Virus record (IMG/VR): IMGVR_UViG_3300047376_000150
Location: 1 to 25,329 of that record
From: a virus
Reading direction: 5' to 3' (one strand)
DNA length: 25,329 nucleotides
This document shows, piece by piece, positions 1 to 7,364 of the stretch; positions within the stretch are counted from its first letter, which is position 1, and every line of letters starts with the position of its first letter. A program made the position numbers and the translations under genes. Under the pieces are notes generated by a model. That model saw only the letters and a program-made list of their open reading frames with translations. It ran no database searches and was not told the origin of the DNA.

Positions 1-62
1 GTTTCAGCGTTAAGAATTAACTCTGCTTCGTTTGAATTTAAAATATCTTCTTGTGATGGCAT
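1..62 (-). CDS. Unknown late protein, N-terminal fragment
   Basis: Only the first 20 codons (beginning MPSQEDILNSNEAE) are inside the window; the gene runs off the left edge. The start is supported by GGAAG seven bases before the ATG, overlapping the end of the previous gene, and by the 3-base gap to that gene's stop codon. It continues the leftward late operon. A scaffold or coat gene would be expected somewhere downstream of the portal, but 20 residues do not allow an assignment. Confidence 0.55.
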   Translation of the reverse strand, partial: MPSQEDILNSNEAELILNAE

Positions 63-65
63 TAA

Positions 66-1613
66 TTATCTTCCAAATTTACTAACTTGTGAGTGACTGT
101 AATTAGGTCTTGATACAGATGGTCTAGATACAGACGGTGTAGATGGTCTTGATACAGAAGAAGAATTATTATTATTTTGTAAAGAATTAGAAATGTTTTG
201 TGCTAATCCTAATCCTGGTACTACCATAGGTACAACCGTTTCCATAACTGCTGGTATTCCTAAATTGATCGCACTACCTATAGGTAACTCTTCTTTATAA
301 GTATCCATATTAATAGGTGACTTATTAATGTATTCATCAAGCTCTACTTGGTATTGATTTCTCACACCATCGTCAGCTGGTATTTGTGATAAGACATCTT
401 TATTAGAAATTAAATTTGATAACTCTTGTTGTGATGACATCTTTGCTGTTTCTTGTGGAGACATACCAACTGGTCCTTGAGGTGGACTTTGGTTTAATAA
501 ATTATTAAGTGGTACCTGTGGTACTACATATTCTGTACTTGGTATATCCTTAAATCTTGGAATATCATCTATAAACAATTGATCTTTTTGTTTTGGAGGC
601 ATAGGCATATCAACTGGACCTTGTGTTGAATCTTTAAAACTATTCAAATCATTCATTGTGGCATAACCACTTAAATCTGGCATATTAATACTGCCTGGAA
701 TACTATCTATAGATTCTTTATTTTGATTAATTAAATTTATAATGGCTGAGTCATCAAATGTTGGGATATTACCCAAAGCATTTTCTAGTTCTTCTCTACC
801 AGTCATTTTTACATTACCGATACCAGTATTAAAATCATCTACAGTTACAAAGTTTGATAAATCTGGAGCTTCGTATGTTGGGATGCTGTTGATACCAGTT
901 GTGTTTTGATTAATTAAATCTCTTAATTCTGTATCATCAAATGTTGGAACATCTATTCCATCTTGAGCAATACTTAAAAAGTCATCTCTAAAATCGTATG
1001 GATTAAATGTTGGGATGTCGTCTTTGGTTACAAATTGACTAGTATCTATTGTTGGAATATCTATTCCACCTATTCCTTTATTTAAATCATCTTTAGTAGC
1101 AAAGTTACTAAAGTCAGGAATATCCATATTTGAAATTACTGTGTCGTAAAGTTTATCGTAATCTATTTCTGGTTGAGTATTGCCAAAATTAATAGGACCT
1201 AAATCTCCCATACCAGGAAAAGGAAGTGGGAATAAATCATCAAAGTCTATACCGCCAAAATCTATAGGAAAAGGTAATCCCATAGGAGGTCCAGGTAAGT
1301 CAACTGGTGGAGGTATATTGGTTGGAGGTCCAAAAGGTGGTGTAGGTCCAGTTACAGGAGGAGGTGTTGGTCCTGCTATTGGACCAGCTACAGGAGGGTT
1401 GTCTGTAAATGCAGTATATCCTTGTGGTCTTTCAGCGGAGTAGCTAACTCCAGGTGCAATCATATTAGGTACGTTTTGTCCGCCAGCTATAGAACGTGCA
1501 TAATTTAAACCACTTGTAAAAGTAGGGTCTGTTGCTAGACTATTTACAATATCATTAGTGTTTTCATTGTTAAATTGTCCAATAAGGCTGTTAAATAAAG
1601 ATCCAAGTGACAT
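66..1613 (-). CDS. Repetitive proline-rich late protein, probably virion-associated
   Basis: A 515-residue protein I cannot assign to a family. Residues 72-137 are very rich in Pro and Gly. Residues 150-330 hold degenerate internal repeats: a PDFSNFATKDDLN-type unit at about 166-185, 250-270 and 311-327, and a PTFDD...LINQN...IxSIP unit at 222-245 and 283-306. The 'ATKDDL' style is common in phage fibre and shaft proteins. The C-terminus is Asn- and Ser-rich, with SRPS/SRPN repeats. It lies just after the lysis genes in the late operon, with the next gene 3 bases downstream. A structural role is inferred from repeats and position; a fibre or head-decoration protein are both possible. Confidence 0.8.
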   Translation of the reverse strand: MSLGSLFNSLIGQFNNENTNDIVNSLATDPTFTSGLNYARSIAGGQNVPNMIAPGVSYSAERPQGYTAFTDNPPVAGPIAGPTPPPVTGPTPPFGPPTNIPPPVDLPGPPMGLPFPIDFGGIDFDDLFPLPFPGMGDLGPINFGNTQPEIDYDKLYDTVISNMDIPDFSNFATKDDLNKGIGGIDIPTIDTSQFVTKDDIPTFNPYDFRDDFLSIAQDGIDVPTFDDTELRDLINQNTTGINSIPTYEAPDLSNFVTVDDFNTGIGNVKMTGREELENALGNIPTFDDSAIINLINQNKESIDSIPGSINMPDLSGYATMNDLNSFKDSTQGPVDMPMPPKQKDQLFIDDIPRFKDIPSTEYVVPQVPLNNLLNQSPPQGPVGMSPQETAKMSSQQELSNLISNKDVLSQIPADDGVRNQYQVELDEYINKSPINMDTYKEELPIGSAINLGIPAVMETVVPMVVPGLGLAQNISNSLQNNNNSSSVSRPSTPSVSRPSVSRPNYSHSQVSKFGR

Positions 1614-1622
1614 AATATATTC

Positions 1623-1859
1623 CTACCCAGCGATTAGTTTATCAATTTTTTCATCTAATTTGTCCAATCTGTCAAAAATTCTTTGCATATCTAAATGAAG
1701 GTCTTGTTTGGTTGCGTAGCGTGTTGGGATTTCTTCTCTGGTTTTATTTAGTAGGATTTCTACTCTTTGTATTTGTGTTGCGTTAGCTCGGATGCTGTAG
1801 ACCATAGGAACATACACTAACGTAATGATTGCGTTCCAAAATAAAATCGGGTTGTCCAT
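1623..1859 (-). CDS. Small membrane protein with coiled coil in lysis cassette
   Basis: This 78-residue protein has one N-terminal hydrophobic segment (about residues 4-22) followed by a charged heptad-like helix ending DRLDKLDEKIDKLI. The topology fits an inner-membrane spanin or a small holin accessory protein, but no family is recognised. The start is chosen at 1859 because GGAG stands six bases before it and the ATG overlaps the endolysin TGA by one base (TGATG). An in-frame ATG at 1871 exists, but its ATGGAG is itself the Shine-Dalgarno sequence for 1859. Position after holin and endolysin supports a lysis role. Confidence 0.75.
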   Translation of the reverse strand: MDNPILFWNAIITLVYVPMVYSIRANATQIQRVEILLNKTREEIPTRYATKQDLHLDMQRIFDRLDKLDEKIDKLIAG

Positions 1860-2230
1860 CAATAACTCCATATATGTGGTCTTGGTCTGTTTGTTTGTTC
1901 TTCCGAAATATCTAAATGTATAAAACGAGAACTTCCTTTTTGATTTACGCCAACACCAGTAAATCCATAATCTCTAGCTTTTGATACAACCTGGAGTGCT
2001 TTGTTTCCTCTTACATATATATCAGCAGCTAGTCCTTCTGCATGAGTTCCTGGTGTTTCCTTCTTCGCTTCTATAGGGTGGTCTTCACACCTGTACCCAG
2101 AAGTTATAACAAAGGGAAAACCCAGCTCTGTTCTTAGTAATTGTAACTTATTTATTAGTTCGTGTGAAATACCATTTTTACCACAATGTTTGCAAGCGAA
2201 CTCTTCTTCTTTAAAGTTTACCCAAGACAT
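1859..2230 (-). CDS. Endolysin, peptidase M15 (D-Ala-D-Ala carboxypeptidase-like)
   Basis: A 123-residue zinc peptidase that would cleave peptidoglycan stem peptides at lysis. The M15 signature is clear: SGYRC at 44-48, then GTHAEGLAADI with the zinc ligands His63 and Asp70, and FIHLD with His105 near the C-terminus. The length is typical of the compact phage M15_3 type. An N-terminal CxxC (FACKHCG, 11-17) is common in this group. The ATG at 2230 shares one base with the holin stop (TAATG) and has AGGA upstream. A longer reading in the same frame, up to 2434, only shadows the holin gene. There is no signal peptide, so export depends on the holin. Confidence 0.92.
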   Translation of the reverse strand: MSWVNFKEEEFACKHCGKNGISHELINKLQLLRTELGFPFVITSGYRCEDHPIEAKKETPGTHAEGLAADIYVRGNKALQVVSKARDYGFTGVGVNQKGSSRFIHLDISEEQTNRPRPHIWSY

Positions 2231-2601
2231 TATTTTCCTACGCCTTTTACTCGTTCGTATGATCTTAGACCACCAAGACCAAGCATACCCATAAGGACGG
2301 GTAGCATGGTTGACGTATCTGCTTGCGGTACAATAAAACCAAAAGGAGCTGCAAGAGGACTGATTAAAAAGTTTACTGCAAAACCACATACACAAATCCA
2401 AGCTGTAGCTGGTCGCCAAGATGATTGAAACCAATTACCTTTTGCTTCTTCTTTGTTTACTTCTATTTGTGCTTTAGCAATCTCATGGATGTGCTTTTGC
2501 GACATAGTTGCAATTTCATGTGCAATCTTTTGTTTCGTGTCTGCATCTGGAATAAACTTATCAAGTATTTCGCTTACGGGTTTTATTAGTTTGTCTATCA
2601 T
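2230..2601 (-). CDS. Holin, 3TM gene-transfer-agent type
   Basis: A 123-residue protein matching the 3TM holin family of gene transfer agents and alphaproteobacterial phages (GTA_holin_3TM) in its layout. The charged amphipathic N-terminus (1-55, with IPDADTKQKIAHEI and many Lys and Glu) is followed by FQSSWRPATAW and hydrophobic segments at about 66-90 and 97-112, with a short basic tail. WRPxxAW before the first membrane span is a hallmark of the family. It would form the membrane lesion that releases the endolysin. The endolysin gene follows directly with a one-base overlap. Confidence 0.88.
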   Translation of the reverse strand: MIDKLIKPVSEILDKFIPDADTKQKIAHEIATMSQKHIHEIAKAQIEVNKEEAKGNWFQSSWRPATAWICVCGFAVNFLISPLAAPFGFIVPQADTSTMLPVLMGMLGLGGLRSYERVKGVGK

Positions 2602-2642
2602 TGTCTCTTAGTTTGATTAGTTTTTTTAATTTAGAAAAAGAA

Positions 2643-2768
2643 TTAACCGTTAGTTTTTCTTCTTTTTTTTCTTTTTGTTTTTTTGTGTGCATTTAAGTGT
2701 TTTTCAAACAGTTTGTTTTCTTGTTTTTGCAAAGACCATTCTAAAAATTTATTTATAAAGCCAAACAA
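2643..2768 (-). CDS. Small basic protein, TTG start (tentative)
   Basis: A 41-codon reading frame beginning with TTG immediately after the TAA of the preceding 28-residue gene. It reads as an amphipathic helix (FGFINKFLEWSLQKQENKLF) followed by a very basic tail rich in Lys and Arg. AAGGA lies upstream inside the preceding gene, about ten bases from the TTG. The amphipathic pattern is protein-like, and the frame fills an otherwise unexplained gap before the holin. There is no known family. A competing ATG frame at 2692-2561 is less convincing because it lacks a ribosome site and overlaps the holin. Confidence 0.45.
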   Translation of the reverse strand: MFGFINKFLEWSLQKQENKLFEKHLNAHKKTKRKKRRKTNG

Positions 2769-2855
2769 TTAACACTTTTTCCTTTTTGTTTTTTTGGTTT
2801 TCTTCTTTGGTGGTCTACCCACTTTGCTTCCGTATGTTCCTTTTCCTTTTGGCAT
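2769..2855 (-). CDS. Tiny basic protein MPKGKGTYGSK type
   Basis: A 28-residue protein starting MPKGKGTYGSKVGRPPKK and ending in a Lys-rich tail and a Cys. The start is well supported: AAGGAG sits seven bases upstream, and the ATG overlaps the previous stop (TAATG). Short proteins with this 'KGxGTYGxxxGRPPK' beginning recur in the late regions of marine phages, as I recall, with no known function. The charge suggests nucleic-acid binding or a minor head component. It is one of a run of small basic proteins between portal and holin. Confidence 0.72.
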   Translation of the reverse strand: MPKGKGTYGSKVGRPPKKKTKKTKRKKC

Positions 2856-3016
2856 TATTTACTCCTTTTCTTTGCTGTCTTTGCAGCTTTTTTAAATGCT
2901 TTTGCTGTTGGTGCACCTTTTGTGCCAGGCTTTCTCATTGTTTCTTTTGAGCCAGCTTTAATTCTTTTTCTTTTTGCATGAATGTTTGCATATAGTCCTT
3001 TCTTTTTTCCAGGCAT
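2855..3016 (-). CDS. Small basic protein MPGKKKGLYANIHAKRKRI type
   Basis: A 53-residue, very basic protein. Its core, GLYANIHAKRKRIKAGS then MRKPGTKGAPTAKAFKKAAK, resembles a small protein found repeatedly in marine phage genomes; the similarity is from memory. AAGGAG is placed six to seven bases before the ATG, and the TAA overlaps the next ATG by one base. About 40% of residues are Lys or Arg and there is no acidic patch, so DNA contact in the head is a reasonable guess. No function is established. Confidence 0.8.
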   Translation of the reverse strand: MPGKKKGLYANIHAKRKRIKAGSKETMRKPGTKGAPTAKAFKKAAKTAKKRSK

Positions 3017-3026
3017 AATTATCTCC

Positions 3027-3278
3027 TTACCATTTTTTACAAGACCAATATCTTGCGGTTAATTTACTAGGCGGATTGGTGTCACACTTATGCCTAGCTC
3101 TAAATGATTTACGTCTGTTAGGCTGGTTCTTTTTAATTTTCATATTAGGATCACCAAAACGAATTAGTTTTATGGTGTCGCCTTGCTTTGCTAAAACAGC
3201 AAACTTCTTGGACTTACCAGGTGTACGTTTAGGTTTGTTATATCCAGAGAACCTTTCGCCTCTATATGTTATTGCCAT
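3027..3278 (-). CDS. DUF6321-like small basic protein
   Basis: An 83-residue protein with the pattern SGYNKPKRTPGKSKKFAVLA, then DTIKLIRFGD, then RKSFRARHKCD and a C-terminal PPSKLTARYWSCKKW. This matches my recollection of DUF6321, a family of unknown function found near portal and capsid genes of marine phages. Two Cys (CDTN..., WSCKKW) and several His and Arg could bind metal or nucleic acid. There is no clear Shine-Dalgarno sequence; the ATG follows the upstream stop by two bases, so translation is probably coupled. Confidence 0.8.
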   Translation of the reverse strand: MAITYRGERFSGYNKPKRTPGKSKKFAVLAKQGDTIKLIRFGDPNMKIKKNQPNRRKSFRARHKCDTNPPSKLTARYWSCKKW

Positions 3279-3280
3279 AG

Positions 3281-3463
3281 TTAATGTATTAAAGTTACTT
3301 TAGAAGATATTAGTTCTGAGTCGTGGGGTATTTGTAAAAATACTAAAGCAACTCTTTTAGCTTCTTCTAAGCTCTTAGCTTTTATATCCGAACCAACATA
3401 GATAAAATCTCCGTCAAGAAATTCTAAGTCGTAAATCTTATCCGACTGGTTGGTTGCTACCAT
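3281..3463 (-). CDS. Small hypothetical protein overlapping portal 3' end
   Basis: A 60-residue acidic-to-neutral protein (MVATNQSDKIYDLEFLDGDF...). The segment IYVGSDIKAKSLEEAKRVALVFL reads like a small alpha/beta fold. The start lies 26 bases inside the portal gene with AAGGAA about ten bases upstream. No family is recognised. It is the only one of the small genes between portal and holin that is not basic. Confidence 0.65.
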   Translation of the reverse strand: MVATNQSDKIYDLEFLDGDFIYVGSDIKAKSLEEAKRVALVFLQIPHDSELISSKVTLIH

Positions 3464-5585
3464 TAGTAAACATTCCTTGAGCCTGGTTCTTAGCCTGCTG
3501 TCTAATTACTTCTCTATCTCTTTCCATGATTGCATTTATTTCAGCGACATTAACTTGTGCACCGTACTTAGCTTGTAGCTCTGCAATCTTCAGTTTTAAA
3601 TCTGCTTCGTGTTCATCTCTTTGTCTATCATCATCCATAATGATTTTCATTCTATCTGTTTCTGCATCGATGATAGCTTTTTGTGCTTGGTTCTGTGCCT
3701 TCATAGCTTCAGCTTGAGCTAGCATTTCTGCTGGGTCAGGTTTGGGTGGTTCTTGTGGTTGCGGAGGCATAGGTGGAACTTGTGTGTTTATAAATGTTGT
3801 TGCATCTTTGAAACCAGCCATCTCAATCATTTTAGTTAAAGTGTTTGCGTACTGCTGTAAATTAACCAAAGGATTGTTAGGTCCTAGTGTTTGTAATATT
3901 TGTTCTTGTTTTTGTGCCATAGCTGTAAGCACTTGGAACTTCTCTTCGTCAGAGTTTTTAGAAATACCAACATTAATAACCATGTCTTTATCAGCATCCC
4001 AATATCTAGGATCGATAGGAATAAACTCGTTGTTTAATCTCATCATGTCTTGACCTTCTTGGTGTTTGATAACAAGTGAGTTTACAAGTTTAAATAAATC
4101 TTTCATTCCGTCAGCAAAGTGACGACATATAAGTTCTACTCTTCCTTGAGCTCCAGACATTGTTGCTGATACAGCTGCGGAAGTTGTAGATTGTAATGCT
4201 TCTGCATTTAATCCAGCGGAAGCCTTAGAAACGCCTGTACGGTTCTCCTTTGCTTCGTCAAGATAAGATAATACTGGGAAGGCTTCTTTACCAACGAAAG
4301 GAACAGAGAAAGGCTGAACCATTCCTGGTGCTCTCATTCTTATTGGTTGTCCTATGTCGGTGTTAAGCACATCGTCAATGTTGACTTGTCCTTCTACTAT
4401 ACCCATTCTCGGGAAGATGGCGTGGCCTAGACTATCAAGGGTATCTCTCATTATCTGAGATTTAGCTGCTTGAATAGGCATCAAGTAGTCCGCTGGGCAT
4501 GAGCCAATGGAGGTATGAGGCTCTGGATCGGGACAGAAGAGTGTAATAGGTAAATCATCCCAGGGAGTTGTATTAACAATATTTAATCCATTCCCTACGG
4601 TGCATACTCTAATCCTTTCATCTATGCCATCACCATCTAAATCATAAAAAACATAATGCTCTACATACAGAACACTTTTACTGTTTGTATCTGCTCTATC
4701 AACACCAGTAAAATCTGCGTACGGGTTTCTGGCTTCTTCGATGTCGTAAGAGTCTTCATCGACTGTAGTTCCAGAACCAGCAAACTGTTCCATTTGTTCT
4801 TTGTCATAACCCATAGCAACTAAGTCACTTACAGTCTTAACCATTCTGTGTGCAACATAAGGTGATGAGTTTAAATCTCTAGCGTGTCTTGATATTAGTA
4901 TTTCTTCAGTTGGTACTGCTTCAATTACTACTTGGTCTTTAGGTTTAATTCTTCTAATTTTAACGTCAAAACTAGCGGGTGTTTCTTGTGTAATCTCTTC
5001 GCCAGTTTCAGGATTCATAATTGTTATGCTTTCCATTTCAGCTTTTTCTTCAACGACTTCTACATTTGGGTCGAGAGTAATAGCTTGATAAGCCTCTGGT
5101 GATAAACCAGTATACTCATGGGTTGATGCAGTAATGCTGTCATCCCAGTAGGCTTTTACAAAACCAGTTTTTCTAATAAGGGCATCTTTGAAAGCATCGT
5201 ATATAACTTTGAATCCAGGGTTTTTTTGTTGGATGACATAGTTGATGTAATCTGTTTGTTGTTTTGCAAGGTCAATATCTTCTGGACCGTTTGGTATAAA
5301 TTCTACTATTTTATTTGTACCAAAAAATGTACGCATGATGGAAGGCAACATGAATAACACGCTGTCTCTTACATCAGTAGATACAAACTCTGATTGCATA
5401 GAGCTTTGTGCTGTTGGTGCATTACCAAGGTAATAATCAGTAGCGTCAGCTCTGTCCTCGTCTATTTGATCGATAAAGTCTTTAGCGTCATCCATCTCGG
5501 ATTTTAGTACGCCTTGTAGTTCTTCTTCGTTGTATGAATCTTCTACTTGTAACTCTTCGATTTCTTGATCTTTTTCGTATTCCAT
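3438..5585 (-). CDS. Portal protein, P22 type
   Basis: At 715 residues it has the length of the P22 gp1 family (about 725), which forms the dodecameric ring through which DNA is packaged and to which the tail attaches. Visible features are an acidic N-terminus, a domain with DVRDSVLFMLPSIMRTFFG and VIYDAFKDALIRKTGFVKAYWDD (60-145), RIKPKDQVVIEAVPTEEILISRHARDL (about 210-240), and a C-terminal third containing a Pro-rich hinge (PPMPPQPQEPPKPDP) followed by a long Ala/Gln/Lys coiled coil. P22 portal also ends in a helical barrel. The gene sits right after terminase. The gap to the upstream stop is 4 bases. Confidence 0.9.
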   Translation of the reverse strand: MEYEKDQEIEELQVEDSYNEEELQGVLKSEMDDAKDFIDQIDEDRADATDYYLGNAPTAQSSMQSEFVSTDVRDSVLFMLPSIMRTFFGTNKIVEFIPNGPEDIDLAKQQTDYINYVIQQKNPGFKVIYDAFKDALIRKTGFVKAYWDDSITASTHEYTGLSPEAYQAITLDPNVEVVEEKAEMESITIMNPETGEEITQETPASFDVKIRRIKPKDQVVIEAVPTEEILISRHARDLNSSPYVAHRMVKTVSDLVAMGYDKEQMEQFAGSGTTVDEDSYDIEEARNPYADFTGVDRADTNSKSVLYVEHYVFYDLDGDGIDERIRVCTVGNGLNIVNTTPWDDLPITLFCPDPEPHTSIGSCPADYLMPIQAAKSQIMRDTLDSLGHAIFPRMGIVEGQVNIDDVLNTDIGQPIRMRAPGMVQPFSVPFVGKEAFPVLSYLDEAKENRTGVSKASAGLNAEALQSTTSAAVSATMSGAQGRVELICRHFADGMKDLFKLVNSLVIKHQEGQDMMRLNNEFIPIDPRYWDADKDMVINVGISKNSDEEKFQVLTAMAQKQEQILQTLGPNNPLVNLQQYANTLTKMIEMAGFKDATTFINTQVPPMPPQPQEPPKPDPAEMLAQAEAMKAQNQAQKAIIDAETDRMKIIMDDDRQRDEHEADLKLKIAELQAKYGAQVNVAEINAIMERDREVIRQQAKNQAQGMFTNGSNQPVG

Positions 5586-5589
5586 AAAT

Positions 5590-7122
5590 TTATCCCACTC
5601 TGATAATTCTTGATGTCAAGGGTTTCTTGAAATTATACCCTAAAAAGTTCTCTCCACCACTAAAACTTGCAGCGGAACTTGCCATGGTTAATGCAAGTGC
5701 ATCTGCTTTGTCAGGTGATTTTACTCCTCGTTTTTTCATTTCGTCTTTAGACTCTATTTTTATTTTTCCAGTTGAGGTATATTTGTAACTGGGTGCAGCT
5801 AATTCCGATACAAGCTCATCATCATTAGGAAGACGGCAATTACGCTGCACCAGCCAATCTTTGATGGCGAACCAAAGTTCAGCTCTTAGGTTTAAATAGT
5901 TCTTTTTAGTCGATGGTGCTTCCGCAACATTGACTCCTCTTACTGGTAAATTTTGTTCAGCTAGTCTATCTACAACACCACTACCAAGACCAATTACGTC
6001 TATGAGTATTTCTTGTGGTTGTTCGATTGCTGTGCAATCATCGTATAAGTTTTTAACCGCACCGCATAATTGCATTAAATCCATCGATTTGAAAGTCTTA
6101 ATTTCAAAAACTGTATTACCTTGTCTTATACATAGGGCAGAATTATCACCACCAAAACGGGCAACATCTAATCCCCATACAATAGGTGCTTTAGTTGTTA
6201 GTGCTACATCTCTTTCGATGGCGTTTCGTGCTAATTCCATTGGTATGACGGAATCATCGTCAGCGTTAGGGAACTCTCCTCTTACTTCTACTCTAGCAAC
6301 AGTAGAATCTTCACCGTATTGCTCGAGCATAGTTTGGAAAAGTTTTTGATCTGTGCCTTCTACTGTTCGTGAGTCTATTTGTTCTAGGTTCCAAAACTTA
6401 CGTTTAGAGGTAAAACTTTCGTAAAAAGGTCCTGTATTTCTTCTAGGGTTAGAGAAAGTAAACCAAAAACGATTTTCAGTAGGTTCGGAGAAGAAACCTT
6501 CGGATACAGAATAGATTGGAGCTGGAATACCCGATGCTTCATCCATTATCAAACATACTCCGTAAGATGAGTGGATACCTGCAAACGCATCTGGGTTTTC
6601 CTCGCTCCATAGTTGTGCTTGGGCGTAGTAATAGCCAGTATCTATTTTTAAATCTCTTTTTAGTGCTTCTTCAAACCAACCATCTGGTTTTATGGTGGTA
6701 GCGGTTTTAGTAAACCAATGATTGTTTATTGCGAATGTTAGCCACTTACCTAACTCGGCCCATGTTCTTGAGCGTAACTGTTGTTCGGTGTTGGCGGTGA
6801 CGATGATGGTTGAGCCTAGTCTGGTTGATAGCATCCATAGGATGAGCCAGGCGACTAATGCAGACTTTCCTATTCCACGACCAGAAGCTACGGCTAACCT
6901 AAACATTTCTGGTGTAGCGACACCTTTATTTCGTTGAATATGAATTGATAAATCTTTTAAAATTTTTTTCTGCCACTCTCTTGGACCATTGAAATCTTCG
7001 AGGGGGGTGTCCTTTTGACCCCAAGGGAAAATAAACATAACAAAGTTGTATGGATCATCAGCAACATGAGGCGACCATACCTCAGTCATTAGTTGCTGTT
7101 CTTGTTCAGCACCGTATTTCAT
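5590..7122 (-). CDS. terL: Terminase large subunit
   Basis: A 510-residue packaging motor and headful nuclease. Walker A is SGRGIGKS at 80-87 and Walker B is CLIMDEAS with Asp194 and Glu195, followed by the coupling region FTFSNPRRNTG (221-231). The RNase H-like nuclease domain carries its acidic residues in GLDVARFGGD (Asp319), ILIDVIGLGSG (Asp375) and SPDKADALAL (Asp471 and Asp474). All catalytic positions are present. The ATG at 7122 overlaps the stop of a 29-residue peptide gene by four bases (ATGA). It is translated after the small subunit and before the portal, the usual order in headful-packaging phages. Confidence 0.95.
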   Translation of the reverse strand: MKYGAEQEQQLMTEVWSPHVADDPYNFVMFIFPWGQKDTPLEDFNGPREWQKKILKDLSIHIQRNKGVATPEMFRLAVASGRGIGKSALVAWLILWMLSTRLGSTIIVTANTEQQLRSRTWAELGKWLTFAINNHWFTKTATTIKPDGWFEEALKRDLKIDTGYYYAQAQLWSEENPDAFAGIHSSYGVCLIMDEASGIPAPIYSVSEGFFSEPTENRFWFTFSNPRRNTGPFYESFTSKRKFWNLEQIDSRTVEGTDQKLFQTMLEQYGEDSTVARVEVRGEFPNADDDSVIPMELARNAIERDVALTTKAPIVWGLDVARFGGDNSALCIRQGNTVFEIKTFKSMDLMQLCGAVKNLYDDCTAIEQPQEILIDVIGLGSGVVDRLAEQNLPVRGVNVAEAPSTKKNYLNLRAELWFAIKDWLVQRNCRLPNDDELVSELAAPSYKYTSTGKIKIESKDEMKKRGVKSPDKADALALTMASSAASFSGGENFLGYNFKKPLTSRIIRVG

Positions 7123-7208
7123 AAATTTACCAAAATGAAGAATAGTAGAAAATTACCAAGTCCAGCTATGGTGGTTATTTCTACTATTTCTTTTATTACC
7201 TCTTTCAT
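7119..7208 (-). CDS. 29-residue membrane peptide upstream of terL
   Basis: A short frame beginning MKEVIKEIVEIT with a hydrophobic second half (IAGLGNFLLFFILVNL), which predicts a single membrane span. Its TGA overlaps the terL ATG in an ATGA arrangement, which argues for a real, translationally coupled gene. The ribosome site is weak (GAG about seven bases upstream). No family is recognised. It may matter only as a leader that couples terL translation. Confidence 0.5.
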   Translation of the reverse strand: MKEVIKEIVEITTIAGLGNFLLFFILVNL

Positions 7209-7364
7209 ATTCTACTCAAAAAAAATTAAAAAAAATTAGTTCAACAGTTACACATACAATACCCGTGCGAAAAATTGTAAGGGGGGGGTCAATCGTTTTT
7301 AAATCGGAGCATGATTTAGCAGATTGAAGGGCAACCCTTACAAGATAACAGCCTTTTATATTTG
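7209..7364. other. terS-terL intergenic region with G8 tract and hairpins
   Basis: No gene is seen here. The region holds an A-rich stretch (about 7216-7241), a run of eight G at 7281-7288, a small hairpin AAGGG-CAA-CCCTT (7327-7339) and a dyad GATAACA/TGTTATC (7344-7350 and 7363-7369) that overlaps the terS stop codon. Neither hairpin is followed by a T run in the direction of transcription, so they do not look like intrinsic terminators. A packaging-site role is possible because terminases often recognise DNA near their own genes, but this is inference. Confidence 0.4.

Noticed and set aside
1180-1443. Plus-strand Gly/Pro-rich frame of 87 codons
   Set aside because: It is the complement of the Pro-rich linker of the 515-residue gene; biased codons keep the opposite frame open by chance.
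2561-2692. 43-codon Lys-rich ATG frame (minus strand) overlapping the holin start
   Set aside because: It has no ribosome site and overlaps the holin by 41 bases; the TTG frame at 2768-2643 is a better explanation of the same DNA.
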